Shown here: piece by piece, positions 53,036-64,000 of the stretch | How the letters are laid out: every line of letters starts with the position of its first letter | How positions within the stretch are numbered: the stretch's first letter is position 1 | NCBI GenBank assembly: GCA_043228905.1 | Contig: JBHGNT010000017.1 | Span: 8,804,001 to 8,868,000 of the forward strand | From: Azolla caroliniana | Lineage: Eukaryota; Polypodiophyta | Length of the DNA: 64,000 nucleotides | Direction of reading: 5' to 3' | Program-made: the position numbers and the translations under genes | The notes under the pieces: generated by a model | Told to the model about the DNA's origin: nothing | The model's database searches: none | The model's input: the letters and a program-made list of their open reading frames with translations, nothing else

Positions 53036-53970
53036 CGGTTTTGCCGCTGGAGCCATTCCAGAAATGGGGTCTTGATTTTGTTGGTCCCTTTATGCCGACT
53101 GCAGCATGGACCGGCAATAGATATATTTTGGTGTCCATGGATTACTGCACTAAGTGGGTAGAAGCAAAAGCATTACGAGACAATACGGCCGCATCCATGA
53201 CGAAATTTCTTTACGAATACATTTGGTGCCGTTTTGGCTGTCCCATCAAACTCATTAGTGACCAAGGGAGCCACTTTCTAAATTCGGTCATCGAGGAGCT
53301 GACACACCATTACATTGTAGCTCAGAAAAAGAGCACACCGTATGACCCGCAGGCGAATGGGCTAGCAGAATCTACGAACAAAACCTTACAGACCATATTG
53401 AAAAAGATTGTGAATGAGAATAGAATAGACTGGGATACCAAACTACACAACGCTTTGTGGGCGTATTAGACGAGCTACAAAACTAGCATACAGTCCACGC
53501 CTTTTCGGTTAGCATTTGGGCTAGAGGCCGTAATGCCCATCGAATTCTAGGTACCTAGTCTGCGGATTCAAATATGGGACCGACTATTAGAAGTCAAGTC
53601 TGAGCAAATACGGCTACAACAATTTCTCGAACTAGGCGAGGCGTGTATCCGCAGTATGGCCATACTTGAGCAAGAGCAGGTATGGCATAAAGCATTCGTG
53701 GACAGGCATCGAGGTGCATGAGGGAAGGACTTTGCAGTAGGAAAGGCCGTATTAGTTTTTCAAACACGCATGGGTCAAATGCTAGGGAAATTACGGTTCT
53801 GATGGACAGGGCCGTACTGGATAGTTGGAGCAAAGAACAACACTTTTCAATTAGGAACTCTTGCGGGGGAGTTACTTCAACAGAAAGTGAATGGGTTCTG
53901 ATTAAAACCTTATCTAGGACCTATGCTTGCAAACCCGTTTCACGCCGTCACTGACACGGTAGAGGGGCCC
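53036..53970 (+). pseudogene. Integrase of K
   Basis: VLPLEPFQKWGLDFVGPF (first Asp), CTKWVEAKALRDNTAAS, CPIKLISDQGSHF (second Asp), YDPQANGLAESTNKTL (Glu), then FGLEAVMPIEF, AVLVFQTRMGQM, WTGPYWIV and LKPYLGP. Collinear with J. In-frame stops near 53,467, 53,549, 53,719 and 53,800, plus shifts. The zinc-binding domain is missing on the left. Confidence 0.88.
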
Positions 53971-54326
53971 ATACACTAATTAATAGTTGGGGCCCTCTTG
54001 TAATATAATGTGACAGTAATATTGCACTTAACCATTAAAAAAAAAGAAGAAGAAGAAGAAGAAGAAGAGAGGATGGGCAGGGCTATTAAAAGGACTTTAT
54101 GCATGCACAAACTTCAAGATCAAGAACATGCGGCACCACGATGACACATGGGCCAATGAACCCTAGAACACAAAAAGAGAAAAACATAAGGTTTTCTGCA
54201 CATTACAAAAAACATTCTTCACCCTTCAGCTCTGTTCGCTCTTTTTGCTCTCCACCGTCCCACACAACCCACGTCCACCATAGTCTGCAAGCTTCGCCCA
54301 GTTCTCACGAGCCCCATCCAACCACG
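53971..54326 (+). other. pol-accessory ORF spacer of K
   Basis: (A)n(GAA)n tract at 54,037-54,068, then TATA-like GCTATTAAAAGG near 54,080, then about 230 bp of leader to the accessory ORF start. Confidence 0.5.
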
Positions 54327-55667
54327 ATGCCGATCACCATCTCTGTAGCTTTACGTAGATGGCTCTTGGAAAAGGGTTTTGAGGGGTACATCAAGGTCAG
54401 CGAGGCACCAACACATCCAAACGCTCTCGAAATCGCCAAAAAACTCAACGCGGACATTGTGACAAACACCACCAGTCGGAAGAAATTAGATCTATCCGCG
54501 AATGGGGAGAAACATTTCGACATTCACCTACTGAAACCCTAGGGAAATATTTTGGGGAGTATTCTGTATCCGTCAAGGCATATAGAATGAAAGAAATCCC
54601 GAATCCATTCTTTCGGGAAATAGCCAAGTTTTTACTTGAGGTCGGCCGCGTGCATGGGAGTTATTGGAAAAGAAGAAAGCATGGTACGACGAACAGCTCG
54701 TATGGCAACCGGAACTAACGCATCAGGTAGAAGTCCGCTTGAATAATGAAATGGGCCGGCTAGAAGAACTACACCTGAAGGAATCCCAAATATGGGCGAA
54801 GATGAAGAGCCATCATGAGGAAGTGGCTACGACCAACAAGCATAAAATCGAAAACGTCAAGAAAACTCTGGATGAAGCCCAAATCTGCTCTCAAACGATA
54901 GCTGACAATGTATGCATTCTTCTCCAAACAAATTGCGAGCGGTTCATGGCGCAATTAAAAATGACGTTGGACAAAGGTTGGACTGCGTGGGCAACGCAAG
55001 CAACGGAATTGCATACCTACTGGGCGGATTGGGAGAACCGACAAAAAGAAGGTCGAGGCTTCTACAAGCTCAATGAGGAAAGCATCACGGTAATACGAGA
55101 GGACCTCCCATAGGACTATCGCATGCTAGCAGACCAGCACTCCGAGGAACTTACACAACTGTTGGAAGATTTCGGGGAAAGTCAGGAAGATATTTTTCAC
55201 CGAATAATGGATATCAGCAGCACATAATAGAGGACGGGGCCAATTGCGATACCGGAAAACGATTCCGCCGAACAAGATGAACCTCAGCCTAATTTGCATG
55301 AACCACCGGAGGTGACCACGACACCTATCAATGCTACGGAAGATACGGATAAGGAAGAACCCCGTACAGAAATGGAAGTGCCAACGCCCGAACCAATGAG
55401 GAATGAGCCGAACTGCGAACCAACTGAGCCGGCCTTGATCACGCGGAGAGAAGACGACAACATGGGGACTCACACACCTACTGAACACGGCGAAGAAGGA
55501 AATGGGGAGTTACATAAACCGGTCGAGCAAAATAACGAAGCACTTACGGATGTCACGTTGTCTCCAGACCAAGGCCTACGGACGGAGCCAAATATCATGG
55601 ACATTTTGAATGATGAAGAGAGGGATGGGTCCGACGAGCCATGGCTTTGTCCCATAGGCGTGCGAAG
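54327..55667 (+). pseudogene. 3' accessory ORF of K
   Basis: Starts at ATG 54,327 (MPITISVALRRWL). N-terminal domain: LEKGFEGYIKVSEAPTHPNA, then broken frames with YFGEYSVSVKAYR-type codons near 54,550-54,590. Coiled coil in the 54,664-55,113 frame, with the conserved block TELHTYWADWENRQKEGRGF then YKLNEESITVIREDLP, matching J. Acidic, Pro-rich tail (55,294-55,670) ends NIMDILNDEERDG, like SVLDILEEE in J. At least four stops or shifts. Confidence 0.8.
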
Positions 55668-56095
55668 TGTTGTCCGCTGGAATTGTAACTGCCGAACATG
55701 GCGCGTAAAATATAAAATATATTAGAAGTGTTAGGAAACGTATGTAATGGTTCACGCGAGGAGTGTGACCGACTAAAAGCCCTGTGTATATAAAGGGCAG
55801 AAATCCTCTGTAAGAGGGTGTGTGTAATTTTTGGGAGTGAAGCTTTTGGAGTCCTATCTTCTCTTATCTCCTTGTTTGTCTATGTAAGTAGTCTACTATC
55901 TTGGCGTTGCATTTTGATTCGTAACTGTGGGTTGTAAGTGTAGGGTAAGTGGGTTCTCCCCTTCACACCCAGACGATACGTTTGCTTAGTATCTTGTTAC
56001 GACTCACACCCAACACAAACCCGTTCCTTGTAACATAATCACCTTGAAGTCTACCTCGTAGGACTGAGCGTAGACAATGTTCCTAATCAGTAACA
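55668..56095 (+). repeat. 3' LTR of K
   Basis: TGTTGTCCG...CAGTAACA, 428 bp. TATA-like GTGTATATAAAGGGC is near 55,785. CCCATAGGCGTGCGAAG precedes it, the J-type terminal block. Confidence 0.8.
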
Positions 56096-57060
56096 CAATG
56101 CGACTTGTGTCAACGACTTGGGCAACTGATAGAAAAGGATAGAATGCCTTTTCAGCTAGTATTACCTTTGGAACCTTTCCAAAAATGGGGCTTAGACTTT
56201 GTCAGTCCATTTAAGCCGGTTGTTATCAGAACAAGGGAGCACTATATTATAGTAGCTACAGACTACTATATGAAATGGGTCGAAGCTAAACTCTTTCGAG
56301 ATAACACGGTTGCATCGACAGTGAAATTTCTGTACGAAAACATATGGTGTCGACTCGGCTGTCTGATCAAATTAGTCAGTGATCAAGGTACTCATTTCAT
56401 AAATAAAATAGTACATGAGTTATCTTCATATTATGTAGTAGTACACAAAAAGAGTACTCTGTACTATCGTCGGGCCAATGGATTGGCAGAATCAACGAAC
56501 AAAACCGTACAGATAACTTTAAGGAAAATAGTCAACGAAAACAGAACTGATTGGGATAAGAAATTAAACAGTGCGTGATGGGCTTAACGCACTTCCTATA
56601 AAACAGTCATCAAATTGACTCCATTCAGATTGGCTTTTGGGCTAGACACTGTAATGCCAGTAGAATTTCAGGTTCCGACATTACGAGTACAAGTCACGGA
56701 AAGACTAGATGAAGAACAATTAGAACAAGTTCGGAAAGAATAGTTGCTCCTTTTGGAAGAAAGTAGGTTAGAGGCTATGTGTGCACTTGAACAGAAACAA
56801 TGTTTGACAATGACGTTCATAGACCGACACCAGAAACAAAAAGAAAAGATGTTCACAATCGGTAAGCCGGTACTAGTCTTTCAGACTAAGATGGGTTTGA
56901 TGCCTAGGTAACTCCGATTTTGATGGATAGGTCCATTTTGGATTGTTGACAGCAAGAATGACACATATCAGGTCGGCACACTCTTAGGTGAAATTATGCT
57001 GAAATGAGTAAATGGTTTTTGGTTAAAACCTTATAGAAGATCAATATAGAAGAACAATGC
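56096..57060 (+). pseudogene. Integrase of L
   Basis: CDLCQRLGQL (end of the zinc domain) directly at the K boundary, then VLPLEPFQKWGLDFVSPF, YIIVATDYYMKWVEAKLF, CLIKLVSDQGTHF, RRANGLAESTNKTV, FGLDTVMPVEFQVP, PVLVFQTKMG, WIGPFWIVDSKNDTYQV, GFWLKPYRR. Catalytic D, D and E are all present. Stops near 56,577, 56,586, 56,741 and 56,909. Confidence 0.88.
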
Positions 57061-57514
57061 GGAAAAACCCATTTCAAGTCGAGGAAGATTCCGACGCACC
57101 GTGCCGTGGAATGGTCATGAATGTAAATATTTAAAAATAAATAAATAAAACTAAATAAATAAATAAATAAATAAAATAGTCTTGGCAAATTATAACAGAA
57201 TTAACAGAAAAACATCATGACTTCTTGGTGTAGTCTTTTTCAGACTATATATGGACAAGCCACAAAATCATGCAATGTTAATTAGAGTGGTGGGAGCTTT
57301 TATTCCTATATCTATACTCGCACTATCATAAATAGTATATTCTCTTTTGCCTAAAAATATGAACCGTTTATTGCCTCAAAACCCTATGTCTTCACTTTTT
57401 GTGTCAAAATAGAAGAAAACGTTTCGAGAGCACATGTTTTCATTGCCTTCTCTCTGCACACAAAAATCAGAATTGCCATCGCACACGACTTCTAACTTAT
57501 ATCAGGAAGACAAC
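57061..57514 (+). other. pol-accessory ORF spacer of L
   Basis: (AAAT)n tract at 57,130-57,175, TATA-like GACTATATATGG near 57,245 and CATAAATAGTATATTC near 57,330. Confidence 0.5.
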
Positions 57515-59045
57515 ATGCCGGTTCAAGTATCACAAGAATTGTGGCAGTGGTTGCACAACAAGGGATTGGACGGATACCTGAAGGTTGCCGACTCCGAACC
57601 CCACCCACGCACCACACAGATCATCCAGCAGATCGACGTAACCAAGATCACCAACAAACAAGTACGTAAGATTCTTAATCTGAAAAGAGAAGGATTTGAT
57701 GTTATGACAAAACTGGAACCGGAAGTCCCGATGTCTTATTTCAGCGAATACTCGCCATCGGCCAAGGCATATCAAACGTAAGGTGGGGAAGATGAGTTCT
57801 TCCATGCAGTCACTAAATTCCTATTAGAAGTAGCATTTGTTAGTCCAAGATTTTATTGCATGCCAAAAAAGAGGGCAGGTTTTATCATATCGACATATGA
57901 AGGGGAGGTGTTCGACTAGGGGCTCTTGATGGCGAACCGCTCAGGGAGCAGGTCAATGTGTTTCAACATGGAAAACCCATGAAGCCAATATTCGCAAAAT
58001 GGTTAGCAGTACTCTACCCAACACCTAGTTCGGAGAATCGGGAAAGCACCTTGTGGACAGAGGGACAACCACAGAGACAGGCCACATCAAAGGTTCAGAA
58101 GCAAGTGCCACGAGAGGAATGGCACGAACCATAATTGACGCTTGTCAGCAACCAACAGTCGGAAACAGTCTGACAAGCAGAAACGGAAACAGAGCAACTG
58201 CAGGAACCAATAGTGACTCCTATTCCTAATAGAGTCGTATCCGAGTAGACACCAAACCGGGCACCACAGCAAGCCCAAGAACATGTCCCAACTTTGACAT
58301 CGTCAAACACAACTCAAAGGATGAGACGAACAAAAACGAAAGCACAACGCTACCAACAACCAGACGAGGAAGCACCAACGGCAAAAAGACAGAGAATGGA
58401 CACACAATCTCATCAAACAAATGAAGAAGGCCGTGTCAATCCAAATGACACAAGTAGGGTAGAAAAGGGGAAATCATCAATTATGACTCCCAAGGAAGCA
58501 TTAAGGTTACGTGAACTTCCATTGGCAGCACATGAACTAGCGGCCATTATGCAATTTGGCACATCGTATGAAGTTGTAGAATGGCTCGCACAAAGACTAT
58601 ATGAAGTATCATAAAGGTTGACCCAAGAACATAAGGGTCAAGAATGATCCAGAAATTTTTAATTGGAGTTGTCGAAACGGAGGAACAACAAGAACTAAAC
58701 AGGATCGGTTGGCAATGAAATGCAATGAATCGAGGCGAGGCAATTTAATTTCTTCCATTACATACAACACTGGTAGAAGTGTATAGAGAATATGACAGGG
58801 CAAATAGGGCAGCCAAAGACAGGGCTAAAACATACAAGAGCGCCACTACGGCAGCAGACCGGCTACAGAACCAATGGACAAAGAGTCAAGCTGAAAATGA
58901 CAAATTGTTGTAAATACTCTGACAACTGAAGAAAATTTAAAAGTAGTTGAAGCTCAAGAATAGACGCACTAGACGTTGAAGTCTAATTTGCAATTCCAAC
59001 AACAACTACAGAATCGGAGTCGGATCGACAAGGCGGATCAATGAG
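57515..59045 (+). pseudogene. 3' accessory ORF of L
   Basis: ATG 57,515 (MPVQVSQELWQW). NKGLDGYLKVADSEPHPR, YFSEYSPSAKAYQT followed by a TAA (57,779) and GGEDEF, then FVSPRFY and STYEG in frame: the J domain in the same order. The downstream half is frame-broken; 58,294-58,614 holds a charged linker and LAAHELAAIMQFGTSYEVVE, and 58,800-59,000 coiled-coil-like Gln-rich codons. The FYK/EES block is not clear here. Confidence 0.75.
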
Positions 59046-59079
59046 TCAGTATTTTTCCCGACTAAATAAAAAATATAGA

Positions 59080-59455
59080 AAGTAAGTTAGTTAGAAGTTT
59101 TGGATAGTTCTTGCCAACGAAGCAAGATGTAATTCTTGATGAGTCTGTCTGTTGGTTACCTATAAAAAGGAGCCAAAGACATTGTAAAACTATCTTTCTA
59201 TTTTGTGTTTATTATAGTTATTAGTTCTAGTAGAAATTTGTTCTACCTAGGTGCTGGGTAATCTCTTGTATATTTGACTTAGTCTTATTCTACTGACAAC
59301 TATATTATGTCAATTAGTCGATCACGATATATAAATATGATATCGTAAATTACCTAGTAACTTTGTAACGATCCATTCGTACTCCATAGTTTCTTGATAG
59401 AACATTCAACCTTATTGTATTGTTAGTCTTAGTAGTCGATTGTTGGTCAAACAAC
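59080..59455 (+). repeat. Probable 3' LTR of L
   Basis: Non-coding, TATA-like CCTATAAAAAGGAGCC near 59,160, ends AAACAACA at the boundary with copia M. The start base is not fixed. Confidence 0.45.
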
Positions 59456-59456
59456 A

Positions 59457-59660
59457 GTTGGCGGTAGCAGAGGCAAGGGGTGGCATCTCCACCAGATGGA
59501 TGTCGAACTTCGGTATATTCGAACCGATCGGCAAGTGGCCAACATCTTCACCAAGGCGCTTGGGACGGACAAGTTGTAGCACTTCTCAGAGATGCTTGGT
59601 ATCCAGCACCTCGACGTGCTGCACTTGAGGGGGAGAGCTGACAAATCGAAGAAATAACAA
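59457..59660 (+). pseudogene. RT/RNase H deletion fusion of M
   Basis: [11 protein letters not shown] (copia RT, as in B near 15,170-15,210) joins directly to ELRYIRTDRQVANIFTKALG and HFSEMLGIQHLDVLHLRG (RNase H C terminus). About 1.1 kb of RT and RNase H is missing in the same reading phase. Confidence 0.85.
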
Positions 59661-60179
59661 GTCGAGGGCGTTAGGAGAGTTGAAGAAGAAGTCGAATTGA
59701 TTGAGGAAGTTTAAACATCTGGTAGTGTTGAAATAGGCTGTAACAGTTGTAGAATCAAGAAGGACAGAGGCGACTAGAAGAAAAAGTCCAAGACCAAGAT
59801 ATGGTCATATGTGGTCAAGGGCATGAAGAAAGATTATGACTTGGAAACACCCAATTTGGATAAGAGTGGGAACGAATTGGAGGTAGTTGATTTGGTCAAG
59901 TGGGTTGATTTGGATGAGAAGAATTTCATGAAGGCCAAATGGATAGGGAAGCAATCGAAGCCGACACCAAAACAAAGGGTTCAATAGGTCGAGGGACACA
60001 AGTATTGCGACAACGAGGGAGCTGACAAGGGCCTTACGAGCAAACAAGCCGACCAAGGAGGTTAAAGAGCACGGGACCGGACAGGTTGAAGAGTGTGTGC
60101 CAAGAGACAAGCTGGCAAGAGAAGCCGAGGCAAAGGACTGGCAGAGCGGAGGGAACCTGAAGTTGAGCTTGAGGGGGAG

Positions 60180-60627
60180 TGTTGAGAAGCAAGCTCAACA
60201 TGGGCCGGATCGGCTGAACCAGATCAGAGAGCCGGATCGGGTGAAGACTGATTGGCTATGCCCGAATCATATCAGAGAGCCGGATCGGATCAGAGAGTCG
60301 GATCAGAGAACTGGTTCCATGAGGAGTTGTTAGGCTGTTAGAGGCCTACCTTCCCAGTTTAGTAGGTAGTTATACTTTTTGGAGTTAGTGTCAGATGCTC
60401 TTTTATGAGCATTGAAGTACTTGTCAATATTTCCGACCGTCCTTTATGGACTTGTATAAAAGTGTTCACTAAGCACGTTTGTATGTATAGAGAACATTTT
60501 ATTTTTATTTAAGCTTACTCTTCTACTCTCTCTGTCTCTCCAGCGTACTGTGTTTTTGTCTGTTTTCTACTACTATCCGGCTGAGCTAGTTCTGTCTATT
60601 TCAGCTTCCACACTTAAATCTTTTACA
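60180..60627 (+). repeat. 3' LTR of copia M
   Basis: TGTTGAGAAGCAAGCTCAAC start, ATCTTTTACA end, 448 bp, similar in length to B. TATA-like TTGTATAAAAGTG near 60,450. Direct GAGAGCCGGATCGG words repeat at 60,224-60,305. Confidence 0.8.
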
Positions 60628-60920
60628 AAGTTGTACAAGGTGAGACTCATTTTGTTTTTTCGGCTTATTATAATTTATAATATCATGTCAATGTTAGTAA
60701 GTTTGATTATCTAATGAAGGAAAATGATATCATTTTCTTCTAAATGTTGTCTTTTAGATTCATTATGGTCATCATTTCTGTTGATTGATTTTTGTGAAAA
60801 AACTGGTGAAGGTTATTTTAGGACTTGACTTTAGTTTTGTACCATTCATTGATATGGAACCTTTTATTTATTGTTATATGTCATAATGATTCATAATGCA
60901 TTGAGAAAAAACATAGATGA
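60628..60920. other. AT-rich DNA without recognised element
   Basis: No retroelement motif. AAGGTGAGA at 60,638-60,646 matches a 5' splice-site consensus; it could be chance. Confidence 0.4.
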
Positions 60921-61379
60921 TGTGTTTCATACCAAAACCAAAACCGAATAGCAAAACCACGATTTAACAGTTTAACAGTTCAAAAACTGTTTAAGGAACA
61001 TGCTCAACCGGATCCTGAACGGCTGAATAAGCCTGAGCCAGATCGGTATACGGAATGGAGAATCCGATCGTATCCAGATCGGTGTCAGGATAGTATCCGG
61101 AACCTAGAGCTAGATCAGAGATACGGATCATATTGTAATCGGTACTTCTCTCCACCAGAACCCGAGCCGATTGCTATAGATGATCCGGTGGAATACGGAC
61201 CAGAGAGAAGTGTCATGGAATTCGAACAACCGGATAGTTCGACTTCTCTCGGGATGAGTGGATTGAATCTGGATTGGTTGAGCCGGAATGGTCAACTACA
61301 TGACGAGTCGACGAGTAGTGAAGACTCGGTCGTGCTCTCCCCTCGCAAGGAACTGAGGAGATGGTTCATATGCAAATAG
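60921..61379 (+). CDS. Unrecognised open frame, possible 3' exon
   Basis: Open from 60,921 to TAG 61,377 (about 152 codons), without an early ATG; first Met at 61,188. The protein is acidic and rich in Pro, Ser, Arg and Tyr, for example PERLNKPEPDRY, YFSPPEPEPIAIDDPVEYGP and STSSEDSVVLSPRKELRRWF. I see no known domain. It could be the last exon of a gene or a piece of another element. The LTR of N starts 12 bp after the stop. Confidence 0.4.
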   Translation, partial: CVSYQNQNRIAKPRFNSLTVQKLFKEHAQPDPERLNKPEPDRYTEWRIRSYPDRCQDSIRNLELDQRYGSYCNRYFSPPEPEPIAIDDPVEYGPERSVMEFEQPDSSTSLGMSGLNLDWLSRNGQLHDESTSSEDSVVLSPRKELRRWFICK

Positions 61380-61390
61380 AAGGGGAAGAA

Positions 61391-61829
61391 TGTTGTCACT
61401 GGGCTAGACAAGCCGCTAACACAGGGTGTCCCTTTGGAACACTTCACCATAGGGGTGGTACGGTAAGGAATGTGTAGACTGTGATACAGGACCGATCCTT
61501 CCCGGTTACTATCCGGAATGATTAACTTGATACACGCATATGATAATCACATTAAGCACAGAACGATATTAACAAGATACACAATATGTAAAGAGACAAC
61601 ACCTCTCTATTAATTATACATCGTTCCTTACATCGTCTCTGGATCCTTTTATAGGTATCCAACTGGGTTACAAACCAGTGCCAACCGGCAACCGTCTACG
61701 AACCGGTTTAGATCTGGATCGGCATACCGATTCCGGGTTCGTCCGTCCATTCTTATAATTATCATAATTGAACTAATTACAACTCCCAAAACCGACTCCC
61801 CTTTCATACTCTGGCCTAACCGGCCAACA
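61391..61829 (-). repeat. 3' LTR of N
   Basis: TGTTGTCACTGG...GGCCAACA, 439 bp, related to the J LTR (CAAAGGGGTGGTA-type and CCTTTTATAGG words). ACATGGCACACCCGTGGGA follows, the J-type terminal block. Confidence 0.85.
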
Positions 61830-61849
61830 CATGGCACACCCGTGGGACA

Positions 61850-64000
61850 ATACATTGTACATCAAACCCACGGTTAGCCCCTTCATTCATCCTCCAAAAT
61901 GTCCAGAATGCTTTGGTCCAAGGGTTCCAACTGTTCATTGGGTAGTTGCTCCATCGACTATTGTTGTTGCTCCTCCAGTTGTAGTAGTTGTTGTTGTTGT
62001 TCCTCCGGTTGTAGTTGCTATTGTTGTTGTTGGTCTTCGGCCTGCTCTTCCTCTCCAGCTCTATCCGTATCCGGCTCTATTGGTCTCGGCGATTCTGGCT
62101 TCGGCTCCTCTGTCCTTGGCTCCTCTTGGTGTTGCACTGGGGCTTTGTCTGGCTCCTCTGGTCTTACTTCTTCCGGTTGTTCTACTCGGGCTTCGTTTGG
62201 CTGGCCTCCGGTCCCGGCTACATTCGGTGGCTACTCTGGAGATTGCTCTCTGTCATTGATGTTAATTGCCGCTGACATTTGCGATGCTATCTGTTGTCTT
62301 CACTCCCATTCGTATCGCTCGAACTGGAGTAGAGTGCCAAGCTGGTCATCATCCAGTTGTTCTACCAGCCGCCAACTGTTCCCCTGCCAGGGACAAGAAA
62401 TCGTCTGACAACTCCTCTCAGATGGTTACAATACTCTCCGCATCCATCTTGTAGAAGTTTTCACCGTCCTTTCTCTGGTTTTCCGCATCCGCTCGCAACG
62501 TCTATAATTCCGTCGCTTGTTGTGCCCATTTTGAGCACAATTGCATTGAGCTTTCACCAATCATACTCTTTGTTCGTTCTTTCCATGCCAGCACAATGGT
62601 GCGGATCCGGCCGAGCCCCATCTTGGATTTGTCCTCCACAACTTGCTTTTCCTCCTTTAACTTCTTTATCAAGCCCGTGGTTGTTTGTGCCTGCACCTCA
62701 TATTCCATGAATTGAGTTTAATAAGTTGTCTGAACTCAGTTCAGCGCCATCTTTGCTCGTTCCGTCTCCTCATAATGCTGCCGGTTGAGCTCCCTCCAGT
62801 CCCTTGCTACTTCTTCCAATGCCTTTGCCATGTCGACCGCCTTGGTCCGTTCTTCCACCAATGCCTCTGTCGCCCTGTTGACTTCCTTCCGAAGTTCCCC
62901 TAGCTTCTCCTGCTATTGGTCCCCTTCTGCCATCAACTTCTTGTGCTCCGCATCCAAATGCTTGTGATCCGGGTGCAATTGTTCAAAATCCTCCATCTTC
63001 TGCTTTAGCTTTTGGTTTATTTGGCGTTAGGTGTGGTCTTCCCGGTCTTTCTGCTTCTAGAGTTCTTCTTTGAGCTGCTCGATTTCGGTTTCCGCAGATC
63101 GCCGGAGCTTATCCTTCTCTTGTAGCAGCTTCTCCTTTTCTTCCTTCAAACGGTCATTTAATTGGAAGCTTTTCCGGAGATTTTCTTCGAGTCTTCGTTT
63201 CTCATCCTCCGCTGCCTTCTTCTGCTCTCATTTTCTAGCCCTCAAGGCCTCCTGGGCTTCTAACTCTTCCCTGAGAGTGGAGAGTTCTTGCTGCCATGTG
63301 ATGCTTGTGTCTGGTGCTGTAGGAGCTACCGACGAGTTATCTGTCTGCTTAGTCACCGGCGCCACTGGTTCTGGTCCTATCTGGCCGTGTTTGCTTTGGC
63401 CTTCTCAATTTCTTTCTCCATGCTCTAGATCCTTGATCGGGCCTTCTCGAGTTCTTCGGTTGTGGCAAACAACCGATCCCATTGTGCTCTTTCTTCCGCT
63501 TCAATTTGGCTTACAACCCCGGTCACCTACTCTCTGATCCATCACAATCATTGACTGTCGGTGCCTTATTGCCTTGCCAATTCTGATTGCGGTGTTGGCT
63601 CTGCTCTCGCCACAACCCCTGGTTGTATTGTTGTTTCTAGCGGAAACTCCTTTTCTTGCTGTGCTTGTCGATCCGGGGAGATTGGTACTTCTCTTGTCGT
63701 TATTGACCGATTAGGCTCTGTTTCCTTCGTTGGCTCTAGTCCCTCGGAGCGGGGTGTCGGTGTGTTGTCTTTTACCGGTCCCGATTCGTCCCCCTTCTAC
63801 TCTGTGTTGCTTCTCTTCCGGAGACGTAGGGGAGTGTCGGTGGGTTCTTCGTCCGCCTGCTCCTCTTGGGTTCTCATGTTTATCCCTTGAGCCATGTTAG
63901 GCAGCTCTTGCTCTTGCCGATGCAATTTGATTTTAGGAGGCCTAACCGGTTGCTCCACCAATGCCTCTATCTCCGCCTGCCTCTTCCGACTAGGTTGCTC
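61850..64000 (-). pseudogene. 3' accessory ORF of N, partial
   Basis: Minus-strand coiled coil with EVQAQTTTGLIKKLKEEKQ, WKERTKSMIGESSMQLCSKW and the conserved block RADAENQRKDGENFYKMDAE then EELSDDFLSLA near 62,380-62,510, aligned with J. Stops at about 62,502 (TAG) and 62,420 (TGA). A Pro/Thr-rich linker lies at 63,300-63,900; the N-terminal domain is outside the window. Confidence 0.75.

Larger units (their letters stand above)
53036..56095 (+). mobile_element. J-type gypsy element K, 3' half
   Basis: Truncated integrase, spacer, accessory ORF and 3' LTR on the plus strand. Inserted in the integrase of L at about 56,096. The 5' half is lost. Confidence 0.85.
56096..59455 (+). mobile_element. 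J-type gypsy element L, 3' half
   Basis: Integrase, spacer, accessory ORF and probable 3' LTR on the plus strand. It continues to the left of K only as far as the K truncation, so its 5' half is not present. Confidence 0.8.
59457..60627 (+). mobile_element. Copia element M, deleted 3' end
   Basis: RT scrap fused to RNase H tail, 3' UTR, polypurine tract TTGAGCTTGAGGGGGAG (60,163-60,179) and 3' LTR. Closely related to copia B. Confidence 0.8.
61391..64000 (-). mobile_element. J-type gypsy element N, 3' end
   Basis: 3' LTR and accessory ORF on the minus strand; the rest lies beyond the window. Confidence 0.85.

Noticed and set aside
61899-62408. 169-codon Ser/Cys-rich plus-strand frame
   Set aside because: Antisense of Gln/Glu-rich coiled coil in N.

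Overview
The window is 64 kb of land-plant nuclear DNA made almost wholly of nested LTR retrotransposons. I see no bacterial or organellar features, no true tRNA or rRNA gene, and no convincing host gene; the nearest candidate is an unrecognised reading frame at 60,921-61,379. Plant origin is inferred from Ty1/copia and Ty3/gypsy families with plant-type primer sites (initiator Met, a probable Trp and a probable Arg tRNA), a chromodomain tail, a hAT-like MITE, and nonsense mutations of the C-to-T kind expected of methylated plant DNA. The species cannot be named; the layering suggests a large genome.

Layout, left to right. 1-500: fragment of a gypsy accessory ORF (element Q), cut by element P. 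501-8,613: plus-strand Ty3/gypsy P (5' LTR, Met primer site, long leader, decayed gag, protease, RT), with a young non-autonomous minus-strand element T1 (1,351-4,740, TSD ATTAA) in its leader. 8,614-9,995: minus-strand chromovirus end (LTR, purine tract, chromodomain scrap) running into a minisatellite. 10,000-11,429: plus-strand copia remnant R. 11,430-25,727: minus-strand copia A, split by minus-strand copia B (12,983-24,536), which holds plus-strand gag-only gypsy C (17,327-23,110). 25,830-38,786: plus-strand gypsy D, split in its protease by J (28,622-38,418), a complete minus-strand gypsy element with matching LTRs and TSD GGCTT. 38,787-43,807: copia LTR I, an E-type LTR, and copia F with a shared-LTR neighbour and a solo LTR inside. 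43,808-50,445: minus-strand gypsy E with a hAT-like MITE (47,622-48,444). 50,446-52,768: G, two 1-kb LTRs around a 194-bp interior. 52,769-59,455: plus-strand gypsy K and L. 59,457-60,627: plus-strand copia M. 61,391-64,000: 3' end of minus-strand gypsy N.

Two gypsy lineages dominate. The J lineage (J, K, L, N, the Q fragment, and T1 as a passenger) carries gag-pro-pol in one frame, followed by a large accessory ORF between integrase and the 3' LTR. This ORF has a conserved N-terminal domain, a long coiled coil, a conserved FYK/EES block and an acidic tail, and it is the most interesting system here. The C/D/E/G lineage has LTRs of the form TGTCGTG...CGACA, a probable tRNA-Trp primer site, 4-bp palindromic target duplications, a DHG protease motif, an atypical RT and tRNA-like modules in several LTRs. 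C and G are stripped-down members that could only move with proteins supplied by autonomous relatives.
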